Positions 55,076 to 64,000 of a stretch of 64,000 nucleotides of DNA are shown in pieces. Every line of letters starts with the position of its first letter. Within the stretch, counting starts at the first letter, position 1. Location of the stretch: positions 1 through 64,000 of the forward strand of contig JBEKMN010000044.1 in NCBI GenBank assembly GCA_050008495.1. The letters are read 5' to 3'. The notes beneath the pieces were generated by a model. The model saw only the letters and a list, made by a program, of their open reading frames with translations. It had not been told where the DNA came from and ran no database searches. The DNA comes from CAVROP01 sp050008495. GTDB taxonomy: Bacteria > Acidobacteriota > Terriglobia > UBA7540. The position numbers and the translations under genes are program-made.

Positions 55076-55951
55076 ATGGCGTCGCCGTTGGTGCAGAAGG
55101 CCGAGAAGATTGAGCCGCGCGTCGTCGAGCTAACGCTCGCGCACAGCCCCGACTCCGACGACGCTTTCATGTTTTATGCGCTGGCGACGAAGAAGCTCGG
55201 CGCTCGAGACGTTTCGTTTACTCACCGCCTCGAGGACATTGAGACTCTCAACCGAAAAGCCCTGGAGGGCGTCTACGACGTCACGGCGATCTCGTTCCAC
55301 GCCTACCCGTATCTCGAGGACAAGTATGTGCTCCTGCCCTCCGGGGCCAGTTTCGGAGAACGCTATGGACCCGTCGTGGTGTCGCAGGCTCACTGGAAAT
55401 CCAGCAGCTTGAAAGGGAAGCGCGTGGCGGTGCCCGGAAAAATGACCACTGCTTATCTGGCTTTGCAGCTTTATGAGCCCGAAGTGGACGCGGTGGTGAC
55501 CCCTTTCGACCAGATCCTGGACGTGGTGGCGCGCGGCGTGGTGGACGCCGGCGTAGTCATCCACGAAGGTCAACTGACCTACTCCGGCACCGGCCTGAGA
55601 AAGGTCCTGGACCTCGGCGAGTGGTGGTACCAGCAAACCGACCTGCCTTTGCCGCTGGGGGGAAATGCCATCCGCCGGAGCCTCGACAACTATACGCAGC
55701 GCACGGTGGCGGGCCTGCTGAAAAAGAGCATTCAGTACTCCCTGCGTCATCGCGAAGAGGCGTTGTCGTACGCGCAGCAGTTTTCACGCGGTTTGGACAC
55801 CGCCACTGCCGACCGCTTCGTTTCCATGTACGTTAACGACTGGACCCTCGATTACGGCCAGCGCGGCCGCAGGGCCGTCCAGGAACTGCTCGACCGCGGC
55901 TACCAGAAGGGCATCCTGCCCAAGGCTGTGACGGCGGAGTACGTGGAGTAG
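55076..55951 (+). CDS. mqnD: 1,4-dihydroxy-6-naphthoate synthase (futalosine pathway), 291 aa
   Basis: Late step of the alternative menaquinone route. Periplasmic-binding-protein-like fold with the MqnD N-terminus LAHSPDSDDAFMFYAL, AISFHAYPYL, LKGKRVAVPGKMTTAYLAL and IHEGQLTY. ATG at 55076 (GGAGG 6 nt upstream); a GTG directly before it is less likely. It stands alone, followed by a 190-bp repeat-bearing gap. Menaquinol could feed the bd oxidase encoded at 22.8-25.3 kb. Confidence 0.9.
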   Translation: MASPLVQKAEKIEPRVVELTLAHSPDSDDAFMFYALATKKLGARDVSFTHRLEDIETLNRKALEGVYDVTAISFHAYPYLEDKYVLLPSGASFGERYGPVVVSQAHWKSSSLKGKRVAVPGKMTTAYLALQLYEPEVDAVVTPFDQILDVVARGVVDAGVVIHEGQLTYSGTGLRKVLDLGEWWYQQTDLPLPLGGNAIRRSLDNYTQRTVAGLLKKSIQYSLRHREEALSYAQQFSRGLDTATADRFVSMYVNDWTLDYGQRGRRAVQELLDRGYQKGILPKAVTAEYVE

Positions 55952-56140
55952 AACAGTTTTCAGTCGTCAGTTGTCAGTTTTCAGTTTCGGGCTGGCACCT
56001 TTTAGAGGTAGCGCAATTTGTATATCAATTCCGGCGCCATGGGTGCAAGCGGACGGCCGGGGGGAATCAAGGCTGTTTGACTGAGAACTGACAACTGACG
56101 AGTGACTACTGACCGACTAACAAGGGGCAAACCGCTTAAT
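55952..56140. repeat. Intergenic inverted repeat of CAGTTGTCAGT type
   Basis: CAGTCGTCAGTTGTCAGTTTTCAG (first 20 bases CAGTCGTCAGTTGTCAGTTT) near 55963 is roughly complementary to CTGAGAACTGACAACTGACG near 56080. It ends with the recurrent GACGAGTGAC word (56097). Confidence 0.6.
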
Positions 56141-57130
56141 ATGGAATTAACGCTGTGCAATCACAGCAGTTACCCCCGCATCGGGGACGACCCGGAACAT
56201 CAACTCCTGCGGCGCACCATTGCACAACACGATAAAGGTGAGAAAACTGAGGAGGCCGTTTGGGCCGCCCAGGACCGCATGACGGAGTTGGCGCTCGCCG
56301 AGCAGACGGAGGCGGGTGTGGACCTCGTGACCGACGGCCAGATACGTTGGGCCGATCCAATCTCACACCTCGCCGGCAAACTTTCCGGCGTGCGGTTGAA
56401 CGGCCTATTGAGGTTCTTTGATACGAACTTTTACTTCCGCCAGCCTGTCGTGCAGGGAAGGCCGGAACGAAGAGAGCCCTTGTTGCTGGAAGAATTCAGA
56501 TTTGCGCGGGAGAAGTCACCGCGCCCAGTGAAGGCAGTTCTGACGGGCCCCTACACGTTGGCCCGCAATTCCCTCGATGAAAACGGCGGCTCGGGCGGCT
56601 TCGATAAGATGCTCGAAGGGTATACCGCTGCGCTGGCGGCGGAGATCGCTGCCTTGGCGGCAGACGGGGCCACAGTGATCCAAATCGAGGAGCCGGCCCT
56701 GCTCAGGTACCTCGATGATTTCCCGCGCTTCGAGCAATGCCTTACCGCCTTGGCGATGAACAAGGATTCGTCGCAACTGGCTCTGGCCGTTTACTTCGGG
56801 GATCCCGCCGCCGTTTACGATCAACTGCAGACGCTGCCCGTGGACATTCTGGGGCTGGATTTTACTTACAGCCCGGGACTTGTCGACAGGGTCGCCTCGA
56901 GCGGCACCGTGCGGACCCTGATGTTGGGACTTGTGGACGGCCGCAACACGCGGCTGGAAGATCCCGCCGCCACGGCCCGGCAACTCGAGAAATTAGCGCG
57001 GGGCGCTGGTTTAAATCGAGCTTACCTAAGCCCTTCTTGCGGCCTGGAGTACCTTCCACGTGACAGGGCGCGGCAAAAACTAAGACAGCTTGCCGTCATC
57101 AGGAATACTTTCTTGGGGAGCCTGTCATGA
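56141..57130 (+). CDS. MetE-like protein, N-terminal-domain type, 329 aa
   Basis: Single (beta/alpha) barrel related to cobalamin-independent methionine synthase. NHSSYPRIGD opens the protein; VLTGPYTLAR and IQIEEPALL follow. The zinc His-x-Cys is absent (AVYFGD where catalytic barrels have HICYGD), although a late SPSCGLEYLPR remains. It therefore resembles the non-catalytic N-terminal half of full-length MetE. It overlaps the next gene by 4 nt (ATGA). The frame is open from 56102; 56141 gives the conserved start. Confidence 0.82.
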   Translation: MELTLCNHSSYPRIGDDPEHQLLRRTIAQHDKGEKTEEAVWAAQDRMTELALAEQTEAGVDLVTDGQIRWADPISHLAGKLSGVRLNGLLRFFDTNFYFRQPVVQGRPERREPLLLEEFRFAREKSPRPVKAVLTGPYTLARNSLDENGGSGGFDKMLEGYTAALAAEIAALAADGATVIQIEEPALLRYLDDFPRFEQCLTALAMNKDSSQLALAVYFGDPAAVYDQLQTLPVDILGLDFTYSPGLVDRVASSGTVRTLMLGLVDGRNTRLEDPAATARQLEKLARGAGLNRAYLSPSCGLEYLPRDRARQKLRQLAVIRNTFLGSLS

Positions 57131-58137
57131 GCCGAGCAAAGCTCCAAGGGTTGGGAATCGACCTGCCGCTTTTCCCTGTCACTTCCGTGGGAAGCTTCCC
57201 TAAACCCGATTTCCTGCTCAAGGTGCGAGCGGACTACGCCAACAACAGGATTCGCCGCGGCGCCCTGGAGAAAGCGGAACGCCAGGCGACGGAGTTCTGG
57301 ATTCGACAGCAGGAAGAACTTGGCGTGGACGTGCTGGTGGACGGCGAAATGTACCGTGGCGACATGGTTGCCTATTTCGCTGAAAACCTGGAGGGGTTTG
57401 AAGAGGGCGGCCTAGTCCGCTCGTACGGCAACCGTTATTACCCGAAGCCCATCATTAGCGACGAGATTCACTGGGACGAGCCGATCACCCTGGAGTGGTG
57501 GAAGTACGCGCGGGGTATCACTTCCAAGCCGCTGAAAGGCATGTTGACGGGTCCTTATACGATTATGGACTGGTCATTTATTGAATACTATCCGGATCGC
57601 CGCACAGCCTGCCTGGCCCTGGCGAAAGAACTGCGCAAGGAAGTTGAGGCCTTAATCGAGGAGGGGGCAAAAATCATCCAGATCGACGAGCCTGCCATCT
57701 CCGTGAGGCCCGAGGAACTCCCCGTGGCGATCGAGGCGATGCACATCATGACCGATGGACTGCCGGCGTACTTCATCTCCCACATTTGCTACGGGGATTT
57801 CGAGAAGATCTATCCGGGCATGCTGGACCTGCCGGTCGACAACTTCGATCTGGAGATGTCCAACAGCGGACTTGACATGCTCGAACTTTTCAAGCGCCGC
57901 AGCTACACGAAAGACATCAGTTTTGGCGTCGTGGACTCCCATTCGCACGAGATCGAAAACGACCCCGTTGTCGAGCAGCGCCTGCGCCAAGCCGTGGAGG
58001 TAATTCCCAAAGAAGCTATCTGGGTGGACCCTGACTGCGGATTGAAAACGCGGACCGTGGATGAGGCGATCGCTAAAATGCAAGCGGTGGTGAATGCCGC
58101 CCGGGTGCTGCGAGCGGTGACGAGTGACAAGGGATGA
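57127..58137 (+). CDS. Cobalamin-independent methionine synthase, catalytic barrel, 336 aa
   Basis: C-terminal-type MetE barrel with the zinc site intact: SHICYGDF (His, Cys), DLEMSNSG (Glu region) and WVDPDCGLKTR (Cys). VTSVGSFPKPDFL, MLTGPYTIMDWS and IQIDEPAIS are family hallmarks. Together with the preceding gene it makes a two-chain MetE, or each acts alone as a core methionine synthase. Methyl donor cannot be inferred with certainty. Its last residues (VTSDKG) are encoded by the dispersed GTGACGAGTGAC word. Confidence 0.88.
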   Translation: MSRAKLQGLGIDLPLFPVTSVGSFPKPDFLLKVRADYANNRIRRGALEKAERQATEFWIRQQEELGVDVLVDGEMYRGDMVAYFAENLEGFEEGGLVRSYGNRYYPKPIISDEIHWDEPITLEWWKYARGITSKPLKGMLTGPYTIMDWSFIEYYPDRRTACLALAKELRKEVEALIEEGAKIIQIDEPAISVRPEELPVAIEAMHIMTDGLPAYFISHICYGDFEKIYPGMLDLPVDNFDLEMSNSGLDMLELFKRRSYTKDISFGVVDSHSHEIENDPVVEQRLRQAVEVIPKEAIWVDPDCGLKTRTVDEAIAKMQAVVNAARVLRAVTSDKG

Positions 58138-59492
58138 GTGACGAGCCGGGTCAGAAGCCAGCAGACAGGAGTCAGAAGCCCGAGGTCAGGAGTCAGAACA
58201 TAGCAAAGCCCGCCCAGGAGCAGCGAGGCCCGACCGCCGTTTCTGGCTCGTCACTTGTCACTCGTCACTCGTCACTTCGTTCCGGCCGCGTGCCGTTCAC
58301 ATCTACGCAACGGAAAGTCCTGTTCGCGCTTGCCAGCGTTGTTGGTCTGCGCATGTTGGGACTCTTTCTAGTCCTGCCGGTTTTTACGCTTTACGGATTG
58401 CAGTTTACCACCTCCCGCGTTCTGGTCGGTTTCGCCTTTGGCGGTTATGCACTCACCATGGCGATCCTGCAGATTCCGATGGGGAGGCTGTCGGACCGCA
58501 TTGGGCGCCGCAAGGTTCTGATGCTGGGCATGACGCTCTTCAGCCTGGGTTCGTTTCTGTGCGCCGTCCCCCACTGGTTCCCTCACCCCTTACAGATTGG
58601 CGCCCTGATCTTTGGCCGCCTGGTGCAGGGCGGCGGCGCTATTGTTTCTGTGGCGTTTGCGACCGTGGCCGATTTCATCGAACCCGAGCGCAGGTCTACC
58701 GCAATGGCGGTCTTGGGTATTCCCATCGGGGCGGCTTTCATCATCGGCATCGTGGGCGGGCCAATCCTGGCAGGAATTCTGGGCACCGCGTCTCTGTTCT
58801 GGCTGACCGGATTCCTGGGTTTCGGAACGGACCTCCTGCTGGCCAAGTACCTTACCGACGCCCCGCCCGCCGCCGCTGCCCCAGTGCCTGTGTCCGAGGC
58901 GCTGGGCAGCAAGCCGATTCGGGCTCTCGCAGCCGGCGGATTCCTCATGAACTTTTTCATGACGGCTTTCTTCTTTTACTTCCCGCTCATCGTCACCGTC
59001 CAGCACCGCGTAAGCATGAAACACTACTACGCCCTGTTGTTGCCCATGATGTTCATTAGCGCCGTCACGATGTTCGGGTTCGCACGGGGCGCGGACCGAG
59101 GCTGGGCGAGCCCGCTCGCTGCAATTGCTTACCTCTCTTTTATTCCCAGCTCCCTGCTGCTTTTCCGGCCTGAGGTTGCCGGACTGAACCCCAGCCGTCT
59201 TGCCGGGGTGATGATCGCGGGCACGCTGTTCTATATCGGGTTCACCGGACTCGAACCCATCCTGCCGAGCATGGTGAGCAAGTCCGTTCCCGAAAGCAGT
59301 TACGGAACGGCGCTGGGGATTTACAACACTGGACAGTACCTTGGCAGCTCCGTAGGAGGGCCGGTGGCAGGCGCCCTCTCGCACTTCTCGCCGAACCACA
59401 TGATGGCAACGCTCATGGTGGCTTCCGCGGTAGGGATATTCCTGATGCTTGCCTTGAAACCACCACGAGATCAGCAAACCCTCAGCAACTGA
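58134..59492 (+). CDS. Major facilitator superfamily transporter, 452 aa
   Basis: Twelve-helix MFS permease resembling the YajR-type drug/H+ exporters: MGRLSDRIGRRKVLMLG is the loop 2-3 signature, and RPEVAGLNPSRLAG precedes the C-terminal half. The first ~52 residues (to LVTRHSSLRSG) are hydrophilic and encoded by dispersed repeats, so the original protein probably began near GTG 58290. The annotated ATG overlaps the MetE stop (ATGA). Substrate unknown. Confidence 0.82.
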   Translation: MSDEPGQKPADRSQKPEVRSQNIAKPAQEQRGPTAVSGSSLVTRHSSLRSGRVPFTSTQRKVLFALASVVGLRMLGLFLVLPVFTLYGLQFTTSRVLVGFAFGGYALTMAILQIPMGRLSDRIGRRKVLMLGMTLFSLGSFLCAVPHWFPHPLQIGALIFGRLVQGGGAIVSVAFATVADFIEPERRSTAMAVLGIPIGAAFIIGIVGGPILAGILGTASLFWLTGFLGFGTDLLLAKYLTDAPPAAAAPVPVSEALGSKPIRALAAGGFLMNFFMTAFFFYFPLIVTVQHRVSMKHYYALLLPMMFISAVTMFGFARGADRGWASPLAAIAYLSFIPSSLLLFRPEVAGLNPSRLAGVMIAGTLFYIGFTGLEPILPSMVSKSVPESSYGTALGIYNTGQYLGSSVGGPVAGALSHFSPNHMMATLMVASAVGIFLMLALKPPRDQQTLSN

Positions 59493-59685
59493 CTGTGTGA
59501 CTCTTTGGTTGTAGCGCCGGCCCTTTTGGCCGCTCTCGGGCGACAGGGGAATCCCCTACGGTGCTCGTTGCCCGTTTCTCGTGTGGCCGGGGGAACGCGA
59601 GCCCGAAGACAGGTGTCTAATCTCTTAAGGCCGCGCGCTGTCAACTCCGGTTGCCGCGCCCGCATCGGATACAATAGAGGTTCCT

Positions 59686-61344
59686 ATGTGGATCATCCGG
59701 GTGCTGCTTTTGCTGCTGGTGTGTGCTGGTGCTGTTGCGGGTCAGGGCTCCAATCCGGCTCAGAAGTCGAACCTCAAACCTTCAGACCTCTGTACGGTGG
59801 ACGGCGTAGTCGTCAAGTCCACCACCGGCGAAGGCATCAAGAGAGTGACGGTTCAACTTCTTCCGCTGAGTGGGGGTCAGCAATCCTACTCTGCGTTCAC
59901 AGAGAATAACGGCCGGTTCGTCATACGCGACATTGCCCCCGGCCGATACGCAATCTATGCGTCAGGGAACGGATACGTGGAGCAAGCTGCCGAGAACGGC
60001 AAAGCAGGCTCCCAGACGAGAATCCTCAACCTCTCGCCAGGGGAGAACACCAGCGGACTTGCCTTCCGCCTGGTGCCTCCGGGGGTCATCACAGGGACGG
60101 TTTATGACGAAGATGGAGAGCCGGTGATGTCGGCACAAGTCAGGGCGATGCGTGTGACTGGTTCCGGGGCTCACCGGCCGGCTGGCGAATCGGGCTCTGA
60201 GCAGACCAACGACCTTGGCGAGTACCGCATCTGGGGACTCCAGCGGGGGAAGTACCTGGTGGCCGCAACCTATCGGGCCCCGGAGTCCGGACAGCCCCAG
60301 CCCAGCGATCAGGTCTACTTGTCCACCTTTCACCCCAGCACACCCGATGCCTCGCAGGCCACCGTGGTTGATGTTGAGCCCGGCTCCGAGACCTCCGGCG
60401 TCGACGTGGACCTCAGACAGGCGCACGCCGTGGCGGTGCGCGGTCGCGTCATGGTGGATGCCCCTATGAAAACGCTAAAGGGGATTTTCGTTTCGCTCGT
60501 ACCGCGCAGCGCCGACGGAAGCTACTCCTTCTCAAATTCCGCCAACTACGGCGGCTCCGTGCAAGACGACGCAGGCAACTTCGAGATCCACGGGGTTCCG
60601 CCCGGACCCTATAACGTCATGGCCTTTTGGAATGATGGAAGGCGGCAACTGGGCGCGAAGGTCCCGATCGAGCTCAGCAGCGCCAACCTCGATGATGTCA
60701 CGGTTCTGCTGTCCAACCCCACAACGCTCTCGGGAAGGTTTCGTGTGGAGGGTGGCGTCCAATTCGACTTTACGCGCCTGGGCCTGGTGCTGGAATCCAC
60801 CGACAGCTCGTCGGGCAGCGACAACGCGGGGATTAAATCGGACGGGACCTTCGTGATTCCGAGCGTGTTCGACGGGAACTATCGAGTGCGCGTTTTCGGT
60901 TTTCCAGAAGAGTACTACGTCAAATCGGCGCAACAAGGGAGGACTGAGGTGCTGCTGTCCGGGCTGACCGTCAGCCGCAGCATGCCTCCGTCCGCGCTCG
61001 AGATCACTCTCTCTCCAGATGGCGGGCGTGTGGACGGCACGGTCGTACACGACCAGAATACCGTGGAGGGAGCCGTAGTGGTGCTGGTGCCGGACCCGCC
61101 CCATCGAGACAACGACCAAATGTACAGTTTGAAAACGGCCGACGGTTTGGGCCGGTTCTCCTTGCTGGGCCTGCCGCCCGGTGACTTCAAGCTTTTCGCC
61201 TGGGAATCCGTGCCAGGAACTAACTACGTTGATCCTGACTTCTTCGAAGCGTTCGAAGCCCGTGGGACACGAGTCCACATCGAGGAAAAGCAACCGCAAA
61301 CGGTGCAGTTGCAGGCGATCACTGCGGAGGAGCAACTGCACTAA
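59686..61344 (+). CDS. Secreted protein with carboxypeptidase-regulatory-like domains, 552 aa
   Basis: Signal peptide (IIRVLLLLLVCAGAVAGQ), then four or more beta-sandwich CarboxypepD_reg/Cna-B-like modules, each with the pattern G.V....G......V.....G.....D..G.F.I..LPPG.Y. (for example NNGRFVIRDIAPGRYAIY, LGEYRIWGLQRGKYLVAA, GLGRFSLLGLPPGDFKLFAW). No transporter barrel follows, so it is not a TonB receptor. Such proteins are abundant in Acidobacteriota and probably bind surface ligands. Confidence 0.85.
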   Translation: MWIIRVLLLLLVCAGAVAGQGSNPAQKSNLKPSDLCTVDGVVVKSTTGEGIKRVTVQLLPLSGGQQSYSAFTENNGRFVIRDIAPGRYAIYASGNGYVEQAAENGKAGSQTRILNLSPGENTSGLAFRLVPPGVITGTVYDEDGEPVMSAQVRAMRVTGSGAHRPAGESGSEQTNDLGEYRIWGLQRGKYLVAATYRAPESGQPQPSDQVYLSTFHPSTPDASQATVVDVEPGSETSGVDVDLRQAHAVAVRGRVMVDAPMKTLKGIFVSLVPRSADGSYSFSNSANYGGSVQDDAGNFEIHGVPPGPYNVMAFWNDGRRQLGAKVPIELSSANLDDVTVLLSNPTTLSGRFRVEGGVQFDFTRLGLVLESTDSSSGSDNAGIKSDGTFVIPSVFDGNYRVRVFGFPEEYYVKSAQQGRTEVLLSGLTVSRSMPPSALEITLSPDGGRVDGTVVHDQNTVEGAVVVLVPDPPHRDNDQMYSLKTADGLGRFSLLGLPPGDFKLFAWESVPGTNYVDPDFFEAFEARGTRVHIEEKQPQTVQLQAITAEEQLH

Positions 61345-61509
61345 CCGGGAGATCCGTTGATCGGAGATCCGGTGAACACCCCTGGCCCAAGGCGAAGACT
61401 GCAGGTGCTATAATCTGGAGTCTGAGGTTTGTCTGACGGCAGAAGTGCAGATGCACGTTCTGCCTCTGGACTCTCAACTCTGGACTTTCAACTTCAGCCT
61501 GAGGCCTTT

Positions 61510-62340
61510 ATGCAAGTTGTACTTCTTTGGATAGCCTTGGTTCTTTACGGGTTAGGGACAATTCTCCTCATCCCCTCCGTCGTTAACCGCCGCCCGACGA
61601 TCTCGTCTGCTTCGCTGGGCGCTCTGGGGCTGGGGTTGTTGGCCCACGCGGGGGCCATCGCGCTCGAGGCCGCGCGCATACACCGCTTGCCGGTCACCGA
61701 CGTCCGTAGCACACTGTCCTTTTACGCATTCCTGGTAACCCTGGCGTTTTTCTTTCTCTACCTGCGTTATCGCATCACTTCTCTTGGCCTTTTCATGCTG
61801 CCGTTCGTTTTTGTGCTCACGCTGATTTCGGCGTTCCGTCCGGAGCGGCCTTTTGATCTGTCGGCGTTCCGGGGCGGCTGGCTGGCAGTTCATATCGGCT
61901 CGATAATTCTTGGCTACACAGGTCTTTTCCTTACTTTTGTGGCCGCGGTCATGTACCTGATGCAGGAGAAAGAGCTGAAATCGAGGATTCCGCGGGCGTT
62001 CTATTACCGTCTGCCGTCACTGGAACTGTGCGATGAACTCTACTACCGCTCGCTGTTGTTCGGCCTCCCTCTTTTGACGGTCGGGATCCTAACCGGCTTT
62101 ATCTGGGCCAGTCGGACGTGGAAAGGCCCTTGGGAATTCGACCCAAAGATCCTGGCTTCGCTGCTGACTTGGTTGATTTATCTCGTGCTCTTTTCCACTC
62201 GCGTGAGCGGCGCATGGCGCGGACGCCGGGCAGCCTATATTGCGATCTTTGGATTTGCCGCCATCATGGTGACTTTCCTGGGCGTGAGCCTGCTAAGCGG
62301 GCCGCACGGTTATGTGCCTACGCTTCGACAGGGACCGTAG
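61510..62340 (+). CDS. Cytochrome c assembly / HemX-like membrane protein, 276 aa
   Basis: Eight or so hydrophobic segments. The C-terminal half has the CcsA/CcmC-type heme-handling pattern: GWLAVHIGSIILGYTGLF (His), LTGFIWASRTWKGPWEFDPK (a WG-x-x-W-like motif variant) and LTWLIYLVLF. The ATG at 61510 has GAGG 5 nt upstream; the frame opens at 61429. It precedes hemA, the usual hemX-hemA arrangement, so it likely stabilises heme or HemA. A c-type cytochrome role is possible. Confidence 0.82.
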   Translation: MQVVLLWIALVLYGLGTILLIPSVVNRRPTISSASLGALGLGLLAHAGAIALEAARIHRLPVTDVRSTLSFYAFLVTLAFFFLYLRYRITSLGLFMLPFVFVLTLISAFRPERPFDLSAFRGGWLAVHIGSIILGYTGLFLTFVAAVMYLMQEKELKSRIPRAFYYRLPSLELCDELYYRSLLFGLPLLTVGILTGFIWASRTWKGPWEFDPKILASLLTWLIYLVLFSTRVSGAWRGRRAAYIAIFGFAAIMVTFLGVSLLSGPHGYVPTLRQGP

Positions 62341-62346
62341 GGGAAG

Positions 62347-62575
<229 letters not shown>

Positions 62576-62692
62576 GGGAAGTTGCGGAGGGTCAAGGGTT
62601 CGCGGTTGGCGGTCGGCAAGGGATTTGTTTTCAGGTTTCGGATGCCGGGTTTTGTGTTTGAAATCTGAAATCTCAAATTTGAAATTCTTGGC

Positions 62693-63967
62693 ATGAATTT
62701 AGCTCTCATTGGCATCAATCATCGCACCGCCTCGGTCGAGGTCCGTGAACGGATGCATATCCCCGAACCGCGTCTGGCGCAAGCGGTGTCCGACCTGATT
62801 CATCGCCAGGGAATCCGCGAAGCGCTGATCCTTTCTACTTGCAATCGCGTCGAGATCGTGACCTCGGCAGAAGACAGCGTCGATGCTGATCCCATCATGC
62901 AGCAGTTCCTCGCCGATCACCACCAATTCGACCTTGCCCCCTACCAGCGCTTTTTTTATCGCTACCAGCAGCATGAAGTCGTGCGCCACCTCTTCCGCGT
63001 GGCCTCCAGCCTCGACTCAATGATTCTGGGAGAGCCGCAGATCCTCGGCCAGATAAAGCGCGCTTACGCGCTGGCGCGCGAAGCGGGCGGGTTGAACGGC
63101 AGCCTACAGGAAATTGTCAACCAGGCGCTGGCTGTGGCGCGGCGCGTGCGGCGAGAGACCGCCCTGGGCAGCGCCGCCGTTTCGGTCTCCTATGCTGCGG
63201 TCGAGTTGGCCAAGAAGATCTTTGGGAGTCTCGAGGGCAAAGCCATTTTTGTGATCGGCGCGGGCAAGATGAGCGAACTTGCCGCCAAGCACCTCATTCG
63301 CAGCGGCGCCAGCGCCATCTATGTCACCAATCGCACTTACGAGCGCGCCGTGCAGTTGGCGGCGGCGTTCGGCGGCATCCCCGTTCAGTTCGATCAACTC
63401 TTCGAACAGATCCCCAAAGCTGACATCGTCATCAGCTCCACGGGCGCGCCAGGCTACGTCATAAACAAAGATCACGCCGCGAAAATCCTCTCTGCGCGGC
63501 GGAACCGGCCGGTGTTTTTCGTGGATATCGCGGTCCCTCGCGATGTCGATCCCTCGGTCAACGAAGTGGACAACGCTTTCGTCTACGATATCGACGACCT
63601 GGGGCAAGTGGTGGAGGCTAATAAGCGGCAGCGCGCCCGAGAGGCCGTTTGGGCTGAGGAGATCGTCCAGGATGAAGTCCAGAAAACCATGCGCCGGCTC
63701 GCTTCGCGCGACCTTGTGCCCACCATCGTGGCGCTCGAGGACCGGCTGGACGCCATCCGCGCAGGGGAGATAGAACGCTACCACAGCCGGTTGGGTAATC
63801 TGACGCCGGAGCAACGCCAGGCTGTGGATGCCCTCACCCGGGGGATGATGAACAAGATTCTGCATGGACCCATCACTGAGCTTAAGAGCGGCGCGGGCCA
63901 GCCGGAACAGGTGGATCTGGTGAAGTTCGTCCGAAAGGTCTTCGGACTGAAAGGCAGTGACGAGTGA
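62693..63967 (+). CDS. hemA: Glutamyl-tRNA reductase, 424 aa
   Basis: First committed enzyme of C5-pathway tetrapyrrole synthesis; reduces glutamyl-tRNA to glutamate-1-semialdehyde with NADPH. GINHRTASVEVRE opens the catalytic domain; the nucleophile Cys is in LSTCNRVEI; ASSLDSMILGEPQILGQIK is the family signature; VIGAGKMSELAAKHL binds NADPH; the C-terminal dimerisation helices end in VRKVFGL. Length is normal. The last codons (SDE) and TGA are in the dispersed GTGACGAGTGAC repeat. Confidence 0.96.
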   Translation: MNLALIGINHRTASVEVRERMHIPEPRLAQAVSDLIHRQGIREALILSTCNRVEIVTSAEDSVDADPIMQQFLADHHQFDLAPYQRFFYRYQQHEVVRHLFRVASSLDSMILGEPQILGQIKRAYALAREAGGLNGSLQEIVNQALAVARRVRRETALGSAAVSVSYAAVELAKKIFGSLEGKAIFVIGAGKMSELAAKHLIRSGASAIYVTNRTYERAVQLAAAFGGIPVQFDQLFEQIPKADIVISSTGAPGYVINKDHAAKILSARRNRPVFFVDIAVPRDVDPSVNEVDNAFVYDIDDLGQVVEANKRQRAREAVWAEEIVQDEVQKTMRRLASRDLVPTIVALEDRLDAIRAGEIERYHSRLGNLTPEQRQAVDALTRGMMNKILHGPITELKSGAGQPEQVDLVKFVRKVFGLKGSDE

Positions 63968-64000
63968 CAAGTGACGAGTGTCGAGTTAGTGCTGCCGCTG

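Overview
The window looks like chromosomal DNA (or a metagenome bin) of an Acidobacteriota bacterium. The strongest lineage hints are a VWFA protein of the Acidobacteria-associated kind, a futalosine-pathway menaquinone gene (mqnD), a hemX/ccsA-like gene directly before hemA, many secreted proteins of lineage-restricted type, and two sigma/anti-sigma pairs. All calls come from reading the sequence and translations; no database search was run.

Left part (1-20.1 kb): accessory DNA. After a small orphan gene and a VapBC-like pair comes a ~18.2 kb island bounded by two identical 47-nt direct repeats (1837-1883 and 20051-20097). Each repeat is the 3' part of a tRNA-Pro(TGG) gene; neither has the 5' half. 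A tyrosine integrase lies directly inside the left copy. The island carries two DNA-pumping ATPases (one frameshifted, with excisionase-like HTH residues at its end), small membrane proteins, a remnant of a ThiF/E1-like enzyme, an OmpR-type winged-helix/TPR regulator, a SWIM-zinc protein followed by a frameshifted Cas4/RecB-like PD-(D/E)XK nuclease, a DUF6922/AbiEii toxin-antitoxin pair, a truncated serine recombinase, and a minus-strand glycan cargo block (GT4 chimera, GDP-mannose 3,5-epimerase-like, fucosyltransferase remnant, GT2, GT-C-like membrane protein). Many island genes are broken, so it looks old and decaying.

Middle (20.3-53.4 kb): a coiled-coil membrane protein gene with 141-bp internal repeats, split by a 20-bp duplication; cydA and cydB separated by a palindromic repeat; secreted toroid and ARPP-1 proteins; a sigma/anti-sigma pair whose anti-sigma ends in a YCF48-like domain; a giant secreted protein coupled to a VWFA protein; a second sigma/anti-sigma pair followed by two DUF4097-like proteins and a double-PDZ protein (probable envelope-stress module); GH127, transglutaminase, retropepsin-like, esterase, band-7 lipoprotein, PilZ, double class-II-aldolase and AsmA genes.

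Right part (53.4-64 kb): a HEAT-repeat protein, mqnD, a two-gene split cobalamin-independent methionine synthase, an MFS transporter, a carboxypeptidase-regulatory-domain protein, a ccsA/hemX-like gene and hemA.

The intergenic DNA is full of dispersed repeats: palindromes, a heptamer array at two places, and short direct-repeat words that supply the ends of several genes. The best candidates for something undescribed are the SWIM/nuclease/dual-ATPase core of the tRNA-Pro island, the chimeric nucleotidyltransferase-glycosyltransferase gene, and the repeat-filled gaps inside both sigma/anti-sigma pairs.
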